5,729 nucleotides of DNA, from the NCBI GenBank assembly GCA_944391365.1, contig CALXTH010000039.1:1-5729 (forward strand). The letters run 5' to 3'. The DNA is from an uncultured Alphaproteobacteria bacterium (lineage in GTDB: Bacteria > Pseudomonadota > Alphaproteobacteria > RF32 > CAG-239). Positions 5,277-5,729 of the stretch are shown here, in pieces. Numbering within the stretch: the first letter of the stretch is position 1; every line of letters begins with the position of its first letter. Both the position numbers and the translations under genes were made by a program. The notes below the pieces were generated by a model that was not told the origin of the DNA, made no database searches, and saw nothing but the letters and a program-made list of their open reading frames with translations.

Positions 5277-5729
5277 GTGGATTTGTCGGAAAAAGAGAAA
5301 AAAGCCCGAATAGCCCGGATAAAACGCTATAAAAAGTTAAAGCGTATTCAAAGCTGCCGACGCCGGACCAAATTAAATATGACGGCGGCCAAAATGCTGA
5401 CCTATGCTTCCATGCCGGCATTAGCCATGTTCCCTTCCGGAGACGGCGGAGTCGCCGAAGCCCGCGGATATGGGAACAGCGAAATTGTCATCAGTGCAGA
5501 TGCCGGAAATTTCAATCATTTGCAAAGTGTCGCGGTTAATCATTATAACATTGATACAGCCATAAACAACATCGTCTCAAATGACGGCGAACGCTTTATG
5601 GAAAAGCTTAACAGCCAGTATCGGGAAATCAGCAGCCATCCCCGCGGAACCAAACGAAAAAATTATGTAAAAACTTTGTTCGGAGACATAAATTATTGCA
5701 ATATGGCGGTCATTCGGGCTTTACATAAT
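5277..5729 (+). CDS. Unrecognised protein with polybasic N-terminus (3' end cut by window)
   Basis: The frame is open for all 151 codons from the GTG at 5277 to the window end. I do not recognise the family. Residues 1-32 are strongly basic, with 15 Lys or Arg, including a triple Arg at 28-30. A moderately hydrophobic stretch follows (about 36-52, TAAKMLTYASMPALAMF), then a Gly-rich turn and GVAEA at 58-62. This layout could be a long Tat-like export signal (RRTKL only partly fits the RRxFLK pattern) or a membrane anchor with a basic cytosolic tail. Residues 63-151 are mixed polar sequence with the segment NYCNMAVIRAL at 139-149; its Cys141 could be structural or the start of a cysteine-hydrolase active site, which is only a guess. 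It is transcribed away from the ligase operon. Codon usage looks like that of its neighbours, with no obvious sign of recent transfer. Confidence 0.7.
   Translation, partial: MDLSEKEKKARIARIKRYKKLKRIQSCRRRTKLNMTAAKMLTYASMPALAMFPSGDGGVAEARGYGNSEIVISADAGNFNHLQSVAVNHYNIDTAINNIVSNDGERFMEKLNSQYREISSHPRGTKRKNYVKTLFGDINYCNMAVIRALHN

Noticed and set aside
5261..5332. 23-residue Lys-rich micro-ORF from the ATG at 5261, overlapping the GTG-start gene out of frame
   Set aside because: It has only a weak CAGG upstream and its first codons are the ribosome site of the longer gene; a leader peptide is possible but unsupported.

Overview
The window looks like chromosomal DNA from a Gram-negative bacterium of moderate GC content. 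The signs are a lipoprotein signal with a lipobox, an inner-membrane protein with a large periplasmic domain, Shine-Dalgarno-led genes and sigma70-type promoters. The gene content fits Proteobacteria. The Cys-rich DUF1566-like secreted protein and the overall style suggest an uncultured, possibly host-associated alphaproteobacterium, but that is inference and rests on no marker gene.

Layout. (a) 1-911, minus strand: a secreted, cysteine-rich protein with a DUF1566/Lcl-C-like C-terminal domain, cut by the window start, with a clear promoter at 950-978. (b) 1016-1355: a gene-free, repeat-rich spacer holding a good minus-strand rho-independent terminator, two tandem diverged palindrome/G-tract modules (one with a canonical G-quadruplex motif) and several more perfect hairpins. 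(c) 1356-5144, minus strand: four co-directional genes, transcribed as retropepsin-like lipoprotein protease, then inactive transglutaminase fused to seven membrane helices, then ATP-grasp alpha-L-glutamate-ligase-like protein, then a cyclophilin with an unusual Lys-rich repeat tail. The first three are separated by 21 and 11 nt and form a tight operon. The cyclophilin follows after 76 nt and may be read through. (d) 5145-5276: a divergent promoter region. (e) 5277-5729, plus strand: the start of an unrecognised gene with a GTG start, a very basic N-terminus and a possible Tat-like or membrane-anchor segment, cut by the window end.

The three-gene core matches a set known mainly from comparative genomics, in which an ATP-grasp peptide ligase, a 7TM transglutaminase-like protein and a RimB/retropepsin-like protease occur together. 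A reasonable model is that the cytosolic ligase makes or adds an amino-acid or peptide modification, the 8-helix membrane protein binds or passes it across the inner membrane through its catalytically dead transglutaminase fold, and the envelope lipoprotein protease trims or removes it. The substrate cannot be read from the sequence. No CRISPR array, tRNA, rRNA, insertion sequence or defence system was seen.
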